From positions 10,502,601 through 10,566,600 of the forward strand of contig NC_039517.1 in assembly GCF_003672135.1 (NCBI RefSeq): a stretch of DNA of 64,000 bases. The letters are read 5' to 3'. The position numbers and the translations under genes are program-made. Under the pieces are notes generated by a model. It searched no databases and was not told where the DNA came from. It saw only the letters and a program-made list of their open reading frames with translations. Source of the stretch: Ooceraea biroi (taxonomy: Eukaryota; Arthropoda; Insecta; Hymenoptera; Formicidae). Below, piece after piece: positions 38,801-41,364 of the stretch. The stretch's first letter is position 1, and every line of letters starts with the position of its first letter.

Positions 38801-38994
38801 CCGCCCGTCTGCGATTGCGGTGGTTGGTGCGCATTCGCCAATTGGGACGCGTCCGGCAGGCCACCGACACCACCGATTGCCTGTTGGCCGACGACGAGGG
38901 GGGTCGCGGTGGAGGGGGTCGCGGCAGTCGGCTGGGCCCCCGGCAGCCGAGCAGGTGGGCCCAACGCCGAGCCCCCATCCCCCCCCGCGCTCAT
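82..38994 (-). CDS. Ca-alpha1D: L-type (Cav1) voltage-gated calcium channel alpha1 subunit, 36 coding exons, 3' end outside window
   Basis: This gene encodes the pore-forming subunit of an L-type calcium channel, an integral plasma-membrane protein that admits Ca2+ on depolarisation in muscle and neurons. Joining the exons listed below gives an unbroken frame of about 1,732 codons with four homologous repeats, each with S1-S6 and an arginine-rich S4. The selectivity-filter glutamates are all present: LEGW (I), TGEDW (II), FEGW (III) and TGEAW (IV). Cav1 identity rests on the AID motif after repeat I, the loop motif PIPAGSAFFIFS before repeat III, the EF-hand after IVS6, and the IQ motif IQDYFRRFKKRK. 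The residues match fly Ca-alpha1D closely throughout as I remember it. All splice sites are GT-AG. The C-terminal tail continues past the left edge, so no stop codon is seen. Confidence 0.97.
271..372 (-). CDS. Ca-alpha1D: Cav1 exon 37: C-terminal tail
   Basis: Encodes RNHSLFGSVWSSMRKGHHSF and HRAKSLKVNSTTAK, 34 codons in phase 0. HSLFGSVWSS matches the fly tail. Confidence 0.93.
440..541 (-). CDS. Ca-alpha1D: Cav1 exon 36: C-terminal tail
   Basis: Encodes [20 protein letters not shown] and LEELLDDNPEPMHR in phase 0 (34 codons). AGLRTLH and RAIS are conserved just after the IQ motif. Confidence 0.95.
621..754 (-). CDS. Ca-alpha1D: Cav1 exon 35: IQ calmodulin-binding motif
   Basis: Encodes [20 protein letters not shown] and RFKKRKEQ. 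The Ile-Gln and flanking aromatic/basic residues form the calmodulin-binding IQ site that drives calcium-dependent regulation. Confidence 0.97.
842..1046 (-). CDS. Ca-alpha1D: Cav1 exon 34: post-EF-hand C-terminal region
   Basis: Encodes [40 protein letters not shown] and AVIKKIWKRTSPKLLDQVVP, the pre-IQ region that is highly conserved in Cav1. Confidence 0.97.
1174..1398 (-). CDS. Ca-alpha1D: Cav1 exon 33: end of IVS6 and EF-hand
   Basis: Encodes [20 protein letters not shown] (end of IVS6) and the EF-hand ([20 protein letters not shown]), which takes part in calcium-dependent inactivation. Then [20 protein letters not shown]. Confidence 0.97.
1531..1685 (-). CDS. Ca-alpha1D: Cav1 exon 32: repeat IV selectivity filter and IVS6 start
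   Basis: Encodes EAWQEIMMACSS, whose first Glu is the repeat IV filter residue, a cysteine-containing outer loop, and FPYFISFYVLCSFL, the outer part of IVS6. Confidence 0.96.
1911..2013 (-). CDS. Ca-alpha1D: Cav1 exon 31: repeat IV pore helix
   Basis: Encodes VFGKIAINDDTQINRNNNFQ and SFPQAVLVLFRSAT. The Gly codon of TGEAW is split by the donor. Confidence 0.96.
2098..2289 (-). CDS. Ca-alpha1D: Cav1 exon 30: voltage sensor IVS4 and IVS5
   Basis: Encodes [40 protein letters not shown] and the IVS5 helix (YVALLIIMLFFIYAVIGMQ). 64 codons in phase 0. Confidence 0.97.
2398..2481 (-). CDS. Ca-alpha1D: Cav1 exon 29: IVS3
   Basis: Encodes [20 protein letters not shown] and DIVYSEVH. It joins exon 30 directly, giving a short S3-S4 loop. 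The intron of 108 bp to exon 30 holds no linker exon like the extra segment I recall in the fly protein. Confidence 0.95.
2551..2820 (-). CDS. Ca-alpha1D: Cav1 exon 28: III-IV linker, IVS1 and IVS2
   Basis: This 90-codon exon encodes [20 protein letters not shown], IVS1 (FEYTIFTLIMINTVTLAMKF) and IVS2 ([20 protein letters not shown]). Phase 0 at both ends. Confidence 0.97.
2984..3185 (-). CDS. Ca-alpha1D: Cav1 exon 27: IIIS6 and start of III-IV linker
   Basis: Encodes the outer loop, the IIIS6 helix ([20 protein letters not shown]) and VIVTFQNEGEQEYKNCELDK. The Tyr and first Ile of the vertebrate dihydropyridine site are present, but the second Met of vertebrate FFMMN is Val, as in the fly channel from memory. 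Confidence 0.97.
3484..3630 (-). CDS. Ca-alpha1D: Cav1 exon 26: repeat III pore loop and selectivity filter
   Basis: Encodes GTYLEFEDGNIDRPVVKERL, then RFHFDDVAKAMLTLFTVSTF and EGWPS. The Glu of FEGW is the repeat III filter residue. Confidence 0.96.
3631..4127 (-). other. Intron of 497 bp between exons 25 and 26
   Basis: A-rich patches only; no other feature seen. Confidence 0.6.
4128..4180 (-). CDS. Ca-alpha1D: Cav1 exon 25: repeat III turret (53 nt microexon-like)
   Basis: Encodes GKFFYCTDASKMTKDEC, the extracellular turret after IIIS5, matching the fly protein. The donor GTAAGTT splits the following Gln codon. Confidence 0.93.
4181..8547 (-). other. Intron of 4.4 kb between exon 24b and exon 25
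   Basis: A CpG-rich segment (about 4500-5500) carries long chance ORFs on both strands, the longest 254 codons (4845-5609, plus), with no recognisable domain. The rest includes AT-rich DNA (7990-8170) and a GA repeat (7545-7615). Confidence 0.6.
7545..7615. repeat. GA/GAAA-rich simple repeat
   Basis: A purine-only stretch of GAGA and GAAA units on the plus strand, within the intron downstream of exon 24b. Confidence 0.9.
8548..8655 (-). CDS. Ca-alpha1D: Cav1 exon 24b: IIIS5, second version (alternative with 24a)
   Basis: Encodes [20 protein letters not shown] then YLLQFMFAVIGVQLFK, the same helix as exon 24a with six substitutions (H1Y, Q4K, V10I, V17M, S21Y, V26M). The exon is again exactly 108 nt in phase 0, with an AG acceptor (weak tract, AAAAAAG) and a GTAAAG donor. 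Eighteen codons differ from 24a only silently, so the copy is old and has been kept under protein-level selection. The dihydropyridine-site Thr and Gln are kept. Including both exons would put two S5 helices in tandem, so they are probably mutually exclusive. Confidence 0.92.
8793..8870 (-). promoter_or_regulatory. C-rich intronic tract upstream of exon 24b (possible splicing element)
   Basis: The plus strand is an almost continuous set of G runs (GGGGGGCGGGGGG and similar), so the pre-mRNA reads as C runs about 140-215 nt before the exon 24b acceptor. C-runs can bind poly(C)-binding proteins, and the G-rich template strand could fold as a quadruplex. The regulatory role is inference. Confidence 0.35.
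10102..10430. repeat. Microsatellite cluster (TG, TA, CT/GA, TATG, GATA units)
   Basis: Successive short runs of several repeat types occupy this block. Within it, a CT run and a GA run (10246-10313) flank an ATATGTATA-like core and form an inverted repeat. Confidence 0.9.
11196..11339. repeat. Foldback (inverted-repeat) element, MITE-like
   Basis: Two arms of about 58 bp (11196-11254 and 11280-11339) are near-perfect reverse complements separated by a loop of about 25 bp. The outer ends read TTAGGCCGGTATTCATAG and its complement ending CCGGGCTTAA. The length, structure and TTA(A)-like ends fit a small nonautonomous DNA transposon. The transcript would form a long hairpin. Confidence 0.85.
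11792..11822. repeat. (GT)n microsatellite
   Basis: About 15 uninterrupted GT units, within the intron between the alternative IIIS5 exons. Confidence 0.95.
15678..15735 (-). promoter_or_regulatory. C-rich intronic tract downstream of exon 24a (possible splicing element)
   Basis: G runs on the plus strand (GGGGGCGGG, GGGGGCCGGGGGG) give a C-rich pre-mRNA segment 110-170 nt after the exon 24a donor, next to a CT-rich run (15640-15677 in the transcript sense). It echoes the tract beside exon 24b. Confidence 0.35.
15846..15953 (-). CDS. Ca-alpha1D: Cav1 exon 24a: IIIS5, canonical version (alternative with 24b)
   Basis: Encodes [20 protein letters not shown] then SLLQFVFAVIGVQLFK, the complete S4-S5 linker end and S5 helix of repeat III. 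It is 108 nt, phase 0 at both ends. The Thr and Gln of the VTxLLQ motif that form part of the vertebrate dihydropyridine site are present. His1 and Gln4 match the usual Cav1 sequence, so this is the ancestral-like version. The donor is GTAGGATT. Confidence 0.95.
15954..16686 (-). other. Intron of 733 bp upstream of the first IIIS5 exon
   Basis: The acceptor (GAACCCAG) lacks a good polypyrimidine tract, which is notable next to an alternatively used exon. A short GA run sits at 16103-16129. Confidence 0.6.
16687..16783 (-). CDS. Ca-alpha1D: Cav1 exon 23: voltage sensor IIIS4
   Basis: Encodes SGAKGAFSFIKVLRVLRVLR and PLRAINRAKGLK. The Lys/Arg ladder is the repeat III voltage sensor. The donor GTATCTCTTT ends in phase 0 and could join either IIIS5 exon. 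Confidence 0.96.
16961..17127 (-). CDS. Ca-alpha1D: Cav1 exon 22: IIIS2 and IIIS3
   Basis: Encodes ILNYFDYFFTTIFTIEICLK (IIIS2) and AFCRSAFNLLDLLVVCASLV (IIIS3). The donor GTATGG splits a Ser codon before the IIIS4 sensor. Confidence 0.96.
17209..17338 (-). CDS. Ca-alpha1D: Cav1 exon 21: IIIS1
   Basis: Encodes FRVFCHWFCNHSYFSNVILI then CIMISSAMLAAEDPLKA, the first helix of repeat III and its outer loop, ending SSYRNQ. Confidence 0.96.
17481..17595 (-). CDS. Ca-alpha1D: Cav1 exon 20: end of II-III loop
   Basis: Encodes DDGQEVSARPRRMSEYNMAN and KKEPIPAGSAFFIFSSTN, a Cav1 hallmark (PIPxGSAFFIFS) just ahead of repeat III. RRMS is a plausible basophilic kinase site. Confidence 0.95.
17718..17827 (-). 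CDS. Ca-alpha1D: Cav1 exon 19: acidic II-III loop, second part, with tandem acceptor
   Basis: Encodes RSEKSEDINTHKVRLNIESD and a Glu run (EEAEEEEEEGEVEEMQ). The 5' edge has two adjacent acceptors, TTCAG/CAG (17827 or 17824). Both keep frame: the first gives ThrArgSer, the second ThrSer. Confidence 0.92.
17828..18208 (-). other. Intron of 381 bp between exons 18 and 19
   Basis: Holds a (GA)9 run at 18104-18121 and ends in the tandem acceptor CAGCAG. Nothing else was seen. Confidence 0.6.
18209..18381 (-). CDS. Ca-alpha1D: Cav1 exon 18: acidic II-III loop, first part
   Basis: Encodes AEKNKSRSASPARDEVSGEA followed by a Gly/Glu/Asp-rich stretch to EDYEAALDTE. RSASP is a possible kinase target. 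This loop carries the coupling interface in vertebrate muscle channels, but this sequence is insect-specific, so the role here is unknown. Confidence 0.92.
18382..20255 (-). other. Intron of 1.9 kb between exons 17 and 18
   Basis: No coding match or mobile element was recognised. It contains short GA runs near 19440 and 20150 and otherwise unremarkable AT-leaning sequence. Confidence 0.6.
20256..20347 (-). CDS. Ca-alpha1D: Cav1 exon 17: end of IIS6
   Basis: Encodes [20 protein letters not shown], the cytoplasmic half of the IIS6 gate, then TAIEKEAEEE, the start of the II-III loop. Confidence 0.97.
20348..20504 (-). other. U12-type (minor spliceosome) GT-AG intron inside IIS6
   Basis: The donor is GTATCCTTTG, an exact U12 consensus. 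The branch-point match TCCTTGAC (plus strand 20364-20371) lies 17 nt before the acceptor GCAG, with no polypyrimidine tract between. The 157-nt intron interrupts the Tyr codon of CGNYILLN. Confidence 0.9.
20505..20625 (-). CDS. Ca-alpha1D: Cav1 exon 16: repeat II selectivity filter and first part of IIS6
   Basis: Encodes ILTGEDWNVVMYIGIQAYGG, whose Glu is the repeat II filter residue, then CVYFIILFICGN. The exon end at 20505 was chosen because the U12-type donor GTATCCTTT there splices to give ICGNYILLNV, the invariant IIS6 sequence. The GT six bases earlier (GTAACT) would delete GNY and create an Asp. Confidence 0.94.
20819..20911 (-). CDS. Ca-alpha1D: Cav1 exon 15: repeat II turret and pore helix
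   Basis: Encodes VFGGKFNFCDTEEKTRHNFD and SFWQSLLTVFQ, the turret and pore helix before the filter. A 93-nt exon in phase 0 at both ends. Confidence 0.96.
20986..21103 (-). CDS. Ca-alpha1D: Cav1 exon 14: repeat II S4-S5 linker and IIS5
   Basis: Encodes [20 protein letters not shown] and the very hydrophobic IIS5 helix (SLLLLLFLFIVIFALLGMQ), nearly identical across Cav1 channels. Confidence 0.97.
21332..21483 (-). CDS. Ca-alpha1D: Cav1 exon 13: IIS3 and voltage sensor IIS4
   Basis: Encodes [20 protein letters not shown] (IIS3) and the sensor GVSVLRCVRLLRVFKVT with regularly spaced Arg/Lys. The donor splits the Lys codon before YWRSL. Confidence 0.96.
21646..21719 (-). CDS. Ca-alpha1D: Cav1 exon 12: IIS2
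   Basis: This 74-nt exon encodes ITNMFFIVLFSMEMMLKMYS and LGFQ, the second helix of repeat II with its conserved acidic and lysine residues. Phase 1 in, phase 0 out. Confidence 0.95.
21853..21998 (-). CDS. Ca-alpha1D: Cav1 exon 11: IIS1
   Basis: Encodes the basic approach VNRRMRRACRKAVKSQ, the IIS1 helix (FFYWLIIVLVFLNTGVL) and the S1-S2 loop ATEHYNQPHWLDDFQ. Acceptor TCGTAG, donor GTAAAT. Confidence 0.96.
22290..22392 (-). CDS. Ca-alpha1D: Cav1 exon 10: cytoplasmic I-II loop
   Basis: Encodes a variable, charged linker (KQQNEIESTDQLEGDEEG, then QQESVWKKKKRDLD). It is in frame between exons 9 and 11 (phases 1 in, 2 out), and the final WKKKKRDLDRV resembles the fly protein. Confidence 0.92.
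22497..22657 (-). CDS. Ca-alpha1D: Cav1 exon 9: I-II loop with beta-subunit binding AID
   Basis: Encodes EFSKEREKAKARGDFHKLRE then QQIEDDLRGYLDWITQAE, an exact match to the alpha-interaction domain consensus (QQ, E, L, GY, WI, E) that docks the cytoplasmic beta subunit. It continues with an acidic tail ending MQDGK. Confidence 0.96.
22658..23790 (-). other. Intron of 1.1 kb between exons 8 and 9
   Basis: No feature beyond a short tandem copy of a 15-mer (CCTTCGGCAATCATT, about 23090-23112) was seen. The part next to exon 9 is CpG-rich. Confidence 0.6.
23791..23894 (-). CDS. Ca-alpha1D: Cav1 exon 8: IS6
   Basis: Encodes IEDAMGSSWQW and the IS6 helix (IYFISMVILGAFFVMNLILG), the inner pore-lining segment of repeat I, ending VLSG in phase 2. 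Vertebrate genes have alternative versions of this exon; no second copy is visible here. Confidence 0.96.
24180..24376 (-). CDS. Ca-alpha1D: Cav1 exon 7: repeat I pore loop with selectivity-filter glutamate
   Basis: Encodes the cysteine-rich extracellular loop (PCGSSGYQCSR, EYYCSKQFW), then NFDNFGLAMLTVFQCITLEG, whose Glu is the repeat I filter residue, and GWTDVLYN. The donor is GTAAAACC, weaker than its neighbours. Confidence 0.96.
24377..29142 (-). other. AT-rich intron of 4.8 kb (exons 6-7) with a Tc1-like remnant
   Basis: The sequence is strikingly AT-rich from about 24400 to 28600, unlike the CpG-rich flanks. It holds a Tc1-like transposase remnant (about 25440-26528). The remaining sequence shows no coding match; CT-rich tracts lie near 28390-28430. 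Confidence 0.7.
25440..26528 (-). pseudogene. Tc1-like transposase remnant
   Basis: The start MARGKQLLRSEKLSIKEIT at 26528 on the minus strand resembles the first helix-turn-helix of Tc1/Tc3 transposases. Further down, VKRRLLATGLHDRIVAKKPL (around 26200-26255) is the typical second DNA-binding segment, followed by WTRGRKYCRLTNQSF. A piece like PPQSPNRNLIEL occurs near 25690-25745. Stops and shifts separate the pieces, so the gene is dead. Inverted repeats were not resolved, so the element borders are unknown. Confidence 0.8.
29143..29295 (-). CDS. Ca-alpha1D: Cav1 exon 6: S4-S5 linker, IS5 and turret of repeat I
   Basis: Encodes [20 protein letters not shown] followed by the IS5 helix (LVLFVIIIYAIIGLELF) and the start of the extracellular turret with a cysteine and the sequon NVT. 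Phase 2 in, phase 1 out. Confidence 0.96.
29359..29465 (-). CDS. Ca-alpha1D: Cav1 exon 5: end of IS3 and voltage sensor IS4
   Basis: Encodes MISTVLTMLMKEGFDVKALR and then the IS4 sensor FRVLRPLRLVSGVP, with arginines at every third position. Junctions: G+GA codon from exon 4, donor GTAAGTT after one base of Ser. Confidence 0.96.
29466..31462 (-). other. Intron of 2.0 kb between exons 4 and 5
   Basis: No coding match was found. The sequence is CpG-rich with a CGCTCGCT-type repeat (31078-31107), a GT/CG run (30286-30310) and T-rich tracts (31300-31323). Several ORFs of 70-150 codons occur on both strands but show only the compositional bias of CpG-rich DNA. Confidence 0.6.
31463..31602 (-). 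CDS. Ca-alpha1D: Cav1 exon 4: IS2 and most of IS3
   Basis: Encodes EKIEYVFLVIFTVECVMKI (IS2) and LRNGWNLLDFTIVVI (IS3). Phase 0 acceptor (TTACAG); ends after GG in phase 2 at GTGAGTG. The Asn and Asp of NLLD are conserved voltage-sensor residues in this family. Confidence 0.96.
32879..34162 (-). mobile_element. Mariner transposon, nearly full length, transposase broken by frameshifts
   Basis: The element has 32-bp terminal inverted repeats (32879-32910 and 34131-34162) that begin TTGGGTTGGCC and differ at one base. TA flanks both ends, as expected of a mariner target duplication. The insertion sits in a run of alternating TA. Length is about 1.28 kb, the family norm. The transposase lies antisense to the plus strand and is frame-disrupted. 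It belongs to the Tc1/mariner superfamily, and the high ITR match suggests a fairly young insertion. Confidence 0.95.
32954..33977 (-). pseudogene. Mariner transposase, broken by at least three frame changes
   Basis: A start at 33977 (MENQKEHF) begins an N-terminal helix-turn-helix region (LTTREIAENLNISKSSVENH). The frame then changes near 33630, again near 33410, and again near 33195. The three acidic positions of the DD34D catalytic site can still be recognised: TGDEKW, HHDNARP and YSPDLAPSDYHLF. The C-terminus ends at a TAA at 32954-32956. As it stands, it cannot make active transposase. Confidence 0.93.
35697..36996 (-). mobile_element. Older, degenerate mariner-like element
   Basis: The minus strand encodes pieces of a second, different mariner-type transposase. 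Recognisable fragments are VTDDKTWCFQYE (near 36330-36395), FFDLKGIVHKEF and LAPCDFWLFPKLK (within 35891-36319), separated by stops. The segments near 35700 and 36985 look like a poorly preserved inverted repeat (AGGCTCTG followed by a CNACTG-like string). That would give an element of about 1.3 kb, the normal mariner size. The end points are approximate. Confidence 0.75.
35891..36319 (-). pseudogene. Mariner-like transposase C-terminal half, decayed
   Basis: This open segment of 142 codons holds the catalytic-core region of a mariner transposase (FFDLKGIVHKEF, TVNADYYL, SSDLAPCDFWLF). The second catalytic aspartate block, normally HHDNAPCH, reads IIIHRSK, so the site is lost. The upstream part has in-frame stops. 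Confidence 0.75.
38256..38361 (-). CDS. Ca-alpha1D: Cav1 exon 3: transmembrane segment IS1
   Basis: The exon completes VEWK and encodes PFEWLILMTIFANCIALAV, the first membrane helix, then the short S1-S2 loop ending NLTNQYL. NLT is a potential N-glycosylation sequon on the extracellular side. The exon ends in phase 0 at a GTGAGTA donor. Confidence 0.95.
38362..38647 (-). other. U12-type (minor spliceosome) GT-AG intron between exons 2 and 3
   Basis: The donor reads GTATCCTTTG, a perfect U12 5' splice-site consensus. The branch-point match TTCCTTAAT (plus strand 38381-38389) sits about 20 nt before the acceptor CACAG. Both signals have the U12 type and spacing. U12 introns are known from voltage-gated cation channel genes. 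Confidence 0.85.
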
Positions 38995-39214
38995 CGGTCA
39001 CTGGTGTCGAGCTCCGTGCTTCCCGTGCTACGACGACGGTCTCGCCTTCTTCTTCTCCTCTTGCGGCGACGCTCCACAGATTGCTGCCTTGCTGCCACGC
39101 AGATGGCGGCGATCGACGCCGATCGACGCGGTGTCTCAGAGGCGCCCCACCACGCGCTGCAGCTCGCCGGCATGCTACGGCACTGGGCTGCTACGAAGCT
39201 CCCTCCTGTGTGAC
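38648..39214 (-). CDS. Ca-alpha1D: Cav1 exon 2: 5'UTR end plus start codon and cytoplasmic N-terminus
   Basis: Translation starts at the ATG at 38994 (MSAGGDGG). An in-frame TGA lies two codons upstream, so the frame cannot extend further within this exon. A strong acceptor (TCATCGTAG) with an upstream polypyrimidine run of over 60 nt puts the exon's 5' edge at 39214; 38995-39214 would be 5'UTR. The N-terminus of about 115 residues is Gly/Ala/Pro/Gln-rich and then becomes conserved at RPVRALFCLALTNPLRK, just before IS1. The exon ends in phase 2 inside the Lys codon of VVEWK, at a U12-type donor. The N-terminus is far shorter than the long fly one, so alternative upstream exons are possible. 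Confidence 0.88.
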
Positions 39215-39240
39215 CTACGATGAAAGGTCGGGGTTCATGA

Positions 39241-39302
39241 GTAGAGAAAAAGAGAGAGACAGAGAGAAGGAGAGAGGGAAAGAGAGAGAGAGAGAGAGAG
39301 AG
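39241..39302. repeat. GA-rich tract; polypyrimidine tract of exon 2 acceptor on the minus strand
   Basis: AGAGAG units dominate on the plus strand. On the transcript strand it is a CT tract ending about 26 nt upstream of the exon 2 acceptor. Confidence 0.85.
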
Positions 39303-41336
39303 AACCCTGTTGGCCCTAAGGGTTGAACGTGAATGTGCACCGCGTCAGCATAATTTGTATCCCATGAATTGTAATTATTCACGAAATAACGCCGCGATGC
39401 ATTTACGAGCGCCGCGCGTGCAAACCGAGGTGCACTCTCACGAAAATACCTATGCCCGAAACGTAAATATTGTCTATATTACCGGAAATATACCGTATAT
39501 TTAGCTTCGAGCTGATATTATAATGCGAAAATAATTTCAATATTTAAATGCAAATCGTATCGAAAAGGATGAACTGCAATTTATCATTTTCAGACTGCCA
39601 CGACAGACGACTGTCGCGTTTTCATTTCTTGTGCGTCGCAACTTGCCCCTGATTGGGAGTAACGTTGCATTACGAACGCTGGAATCAACTTAACAGCAAT
39701 ATTTATGACGATGTCCGGTAGTATCGGTCCGTTCTAAGTGAAAAGTGGACAAAAAATGAGTTATATTTTCACGTGGAACAGAGAGCAACGCATGCAAAAA
39801 ATCGACGCGATTCCTACGCGTTTTGCGCGAGGGAGAGAAAAACCGAGATGTTTCAAGCAGCTCGAAAATACACCGGTCAAACGAAGCAATTATGCCTTTA
39901 ACGCTGCAAATCCGTCAAGAGAAGCAACGTACATAAAATGTATTGGGGGCTATGCAATCTGCTCCCTGCAATCCAAGAGAGATAATGCATAGCGGCGCGG
40001 CCTTTCGATCATAGGTGCAATAAAAAAAATAACAAGGCTATCGAATGAAAAGAGCTCGTTTATTCCAGGGGCAGCCTTTGCAAGATTTCGATGCTACCTA
40101 TATCGACTGCAACGTACTCCCTAGAAGAGTCCGTTCATTTATTTCTCTGGATTAAGAGGAACGTTGGAGAGGCGATCGAAAGTTTGTTTTAATAGAACAG
40201 TTTAACACTAATCGACCTTTAAAGGTCTCTCAATTTTAAGATCTCTGCGATGAATTATATTTTGAATAGGTTACTGCTTCATATTGAAAATTCCTTCAAA
40301 TGATTGTTCTTCGTGTTTCACATTAAATCATATCAACGTCGGTTAAGCAGAAATTTAGCGAAGCATTTTCGAGCAATCCAAATAGTGAAATATTTAAAAT
40401 CTATTTATATATATGTCCCTCTCTCACTCTTTCCAAGTTTACCTGCGAAAATGACGCACGCGGTAACGTGACAGTCACTCGTGATAAAAATCTGTCGAAA
40501 CGTTCGCGTTACATTACAAGCGGTCGATGCTTCCCCAAGCCCGCTATCACGAACACGATAAATCGCTCGTGCCACGAAGATATGTCGTCGCGCTCGACGA
40601 TCCCCCGCGATTTAACGAGAACAGCGTCGGCTTTTCTTGCCGCGCAAAGTTTAGCGGAAGCCGCGTTCGAAGTCGGCACGATCTATCGGTTGAATTTTCT
40701 TATTGCTGCGTTATTGCACGCTGAGGCTTTCCGTTTCCGCTAAATCGTTCTCCGAAAAAGCTATCCCGGCAGCACCAAAAGATCCGATAACTTTACCGTC
40801 TCGCGCATCCGCCGCGATACACCCAAAACAATCCTCCTCGTCGAGGCGACGTGGCCGCGCGAGAGGAAAACGTCGCTACCGAGGGGGCGCTCCGGGATTT
40901 ATAACCAAGTCGCGCTATATTTAGCGAGCCTAAATACTAGTAAGCCTGCACTTCTACCGGGCGAGATTCTCGCGTCGCCGTGACTCGTGTCACGACACGT
41001 GAACTTGCCTGTAATCTATAATCTCCTCCGCCTTTAAACGTAGCCTTTAAGCACGACACGATTCCTCACCGAGCGCGGAATACGCGCTAACGCGTCGCGT
41101 GGCCTCTATGCGAAATGTTCTCGGTTTCCTCGTTGGTTTCGTCGGCATCCACGATGACGTTTCGCCCGAGCCACTTTCCACGAGGCGCATTGTTCCCGAA
41201 GATGTGCAGCGCGTCTCGCACAAAACAGCTTTCCGTCTTCTCGGTGAGCGAACGTGTCATTGGACAGTTAGGGTTGTTTGTGTCGCGCGGAGGAGAATTT
41301 TCCAGGGGAAGAATACGCGCGGGTAAGATTTGATTT

Positions 41337-41364
41337 TTTTTTATTTATTTATTTATTTATTTAT
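41337..41364. repeat. (TTTA)n microsatellite
   Basis: About six TTTA units within otherwise unannotated DNA. Confidence 0.9.

Noticed and set aside
38991..39173. Alternative minus-strand start in another frame (MPASCSAWWG)
   Set aside because: It is not in frame with the channel and the MSAGG start has an in-frame stop just upstream. It overlaps the presumed 5'UTR and could at most be an upstream ORF.
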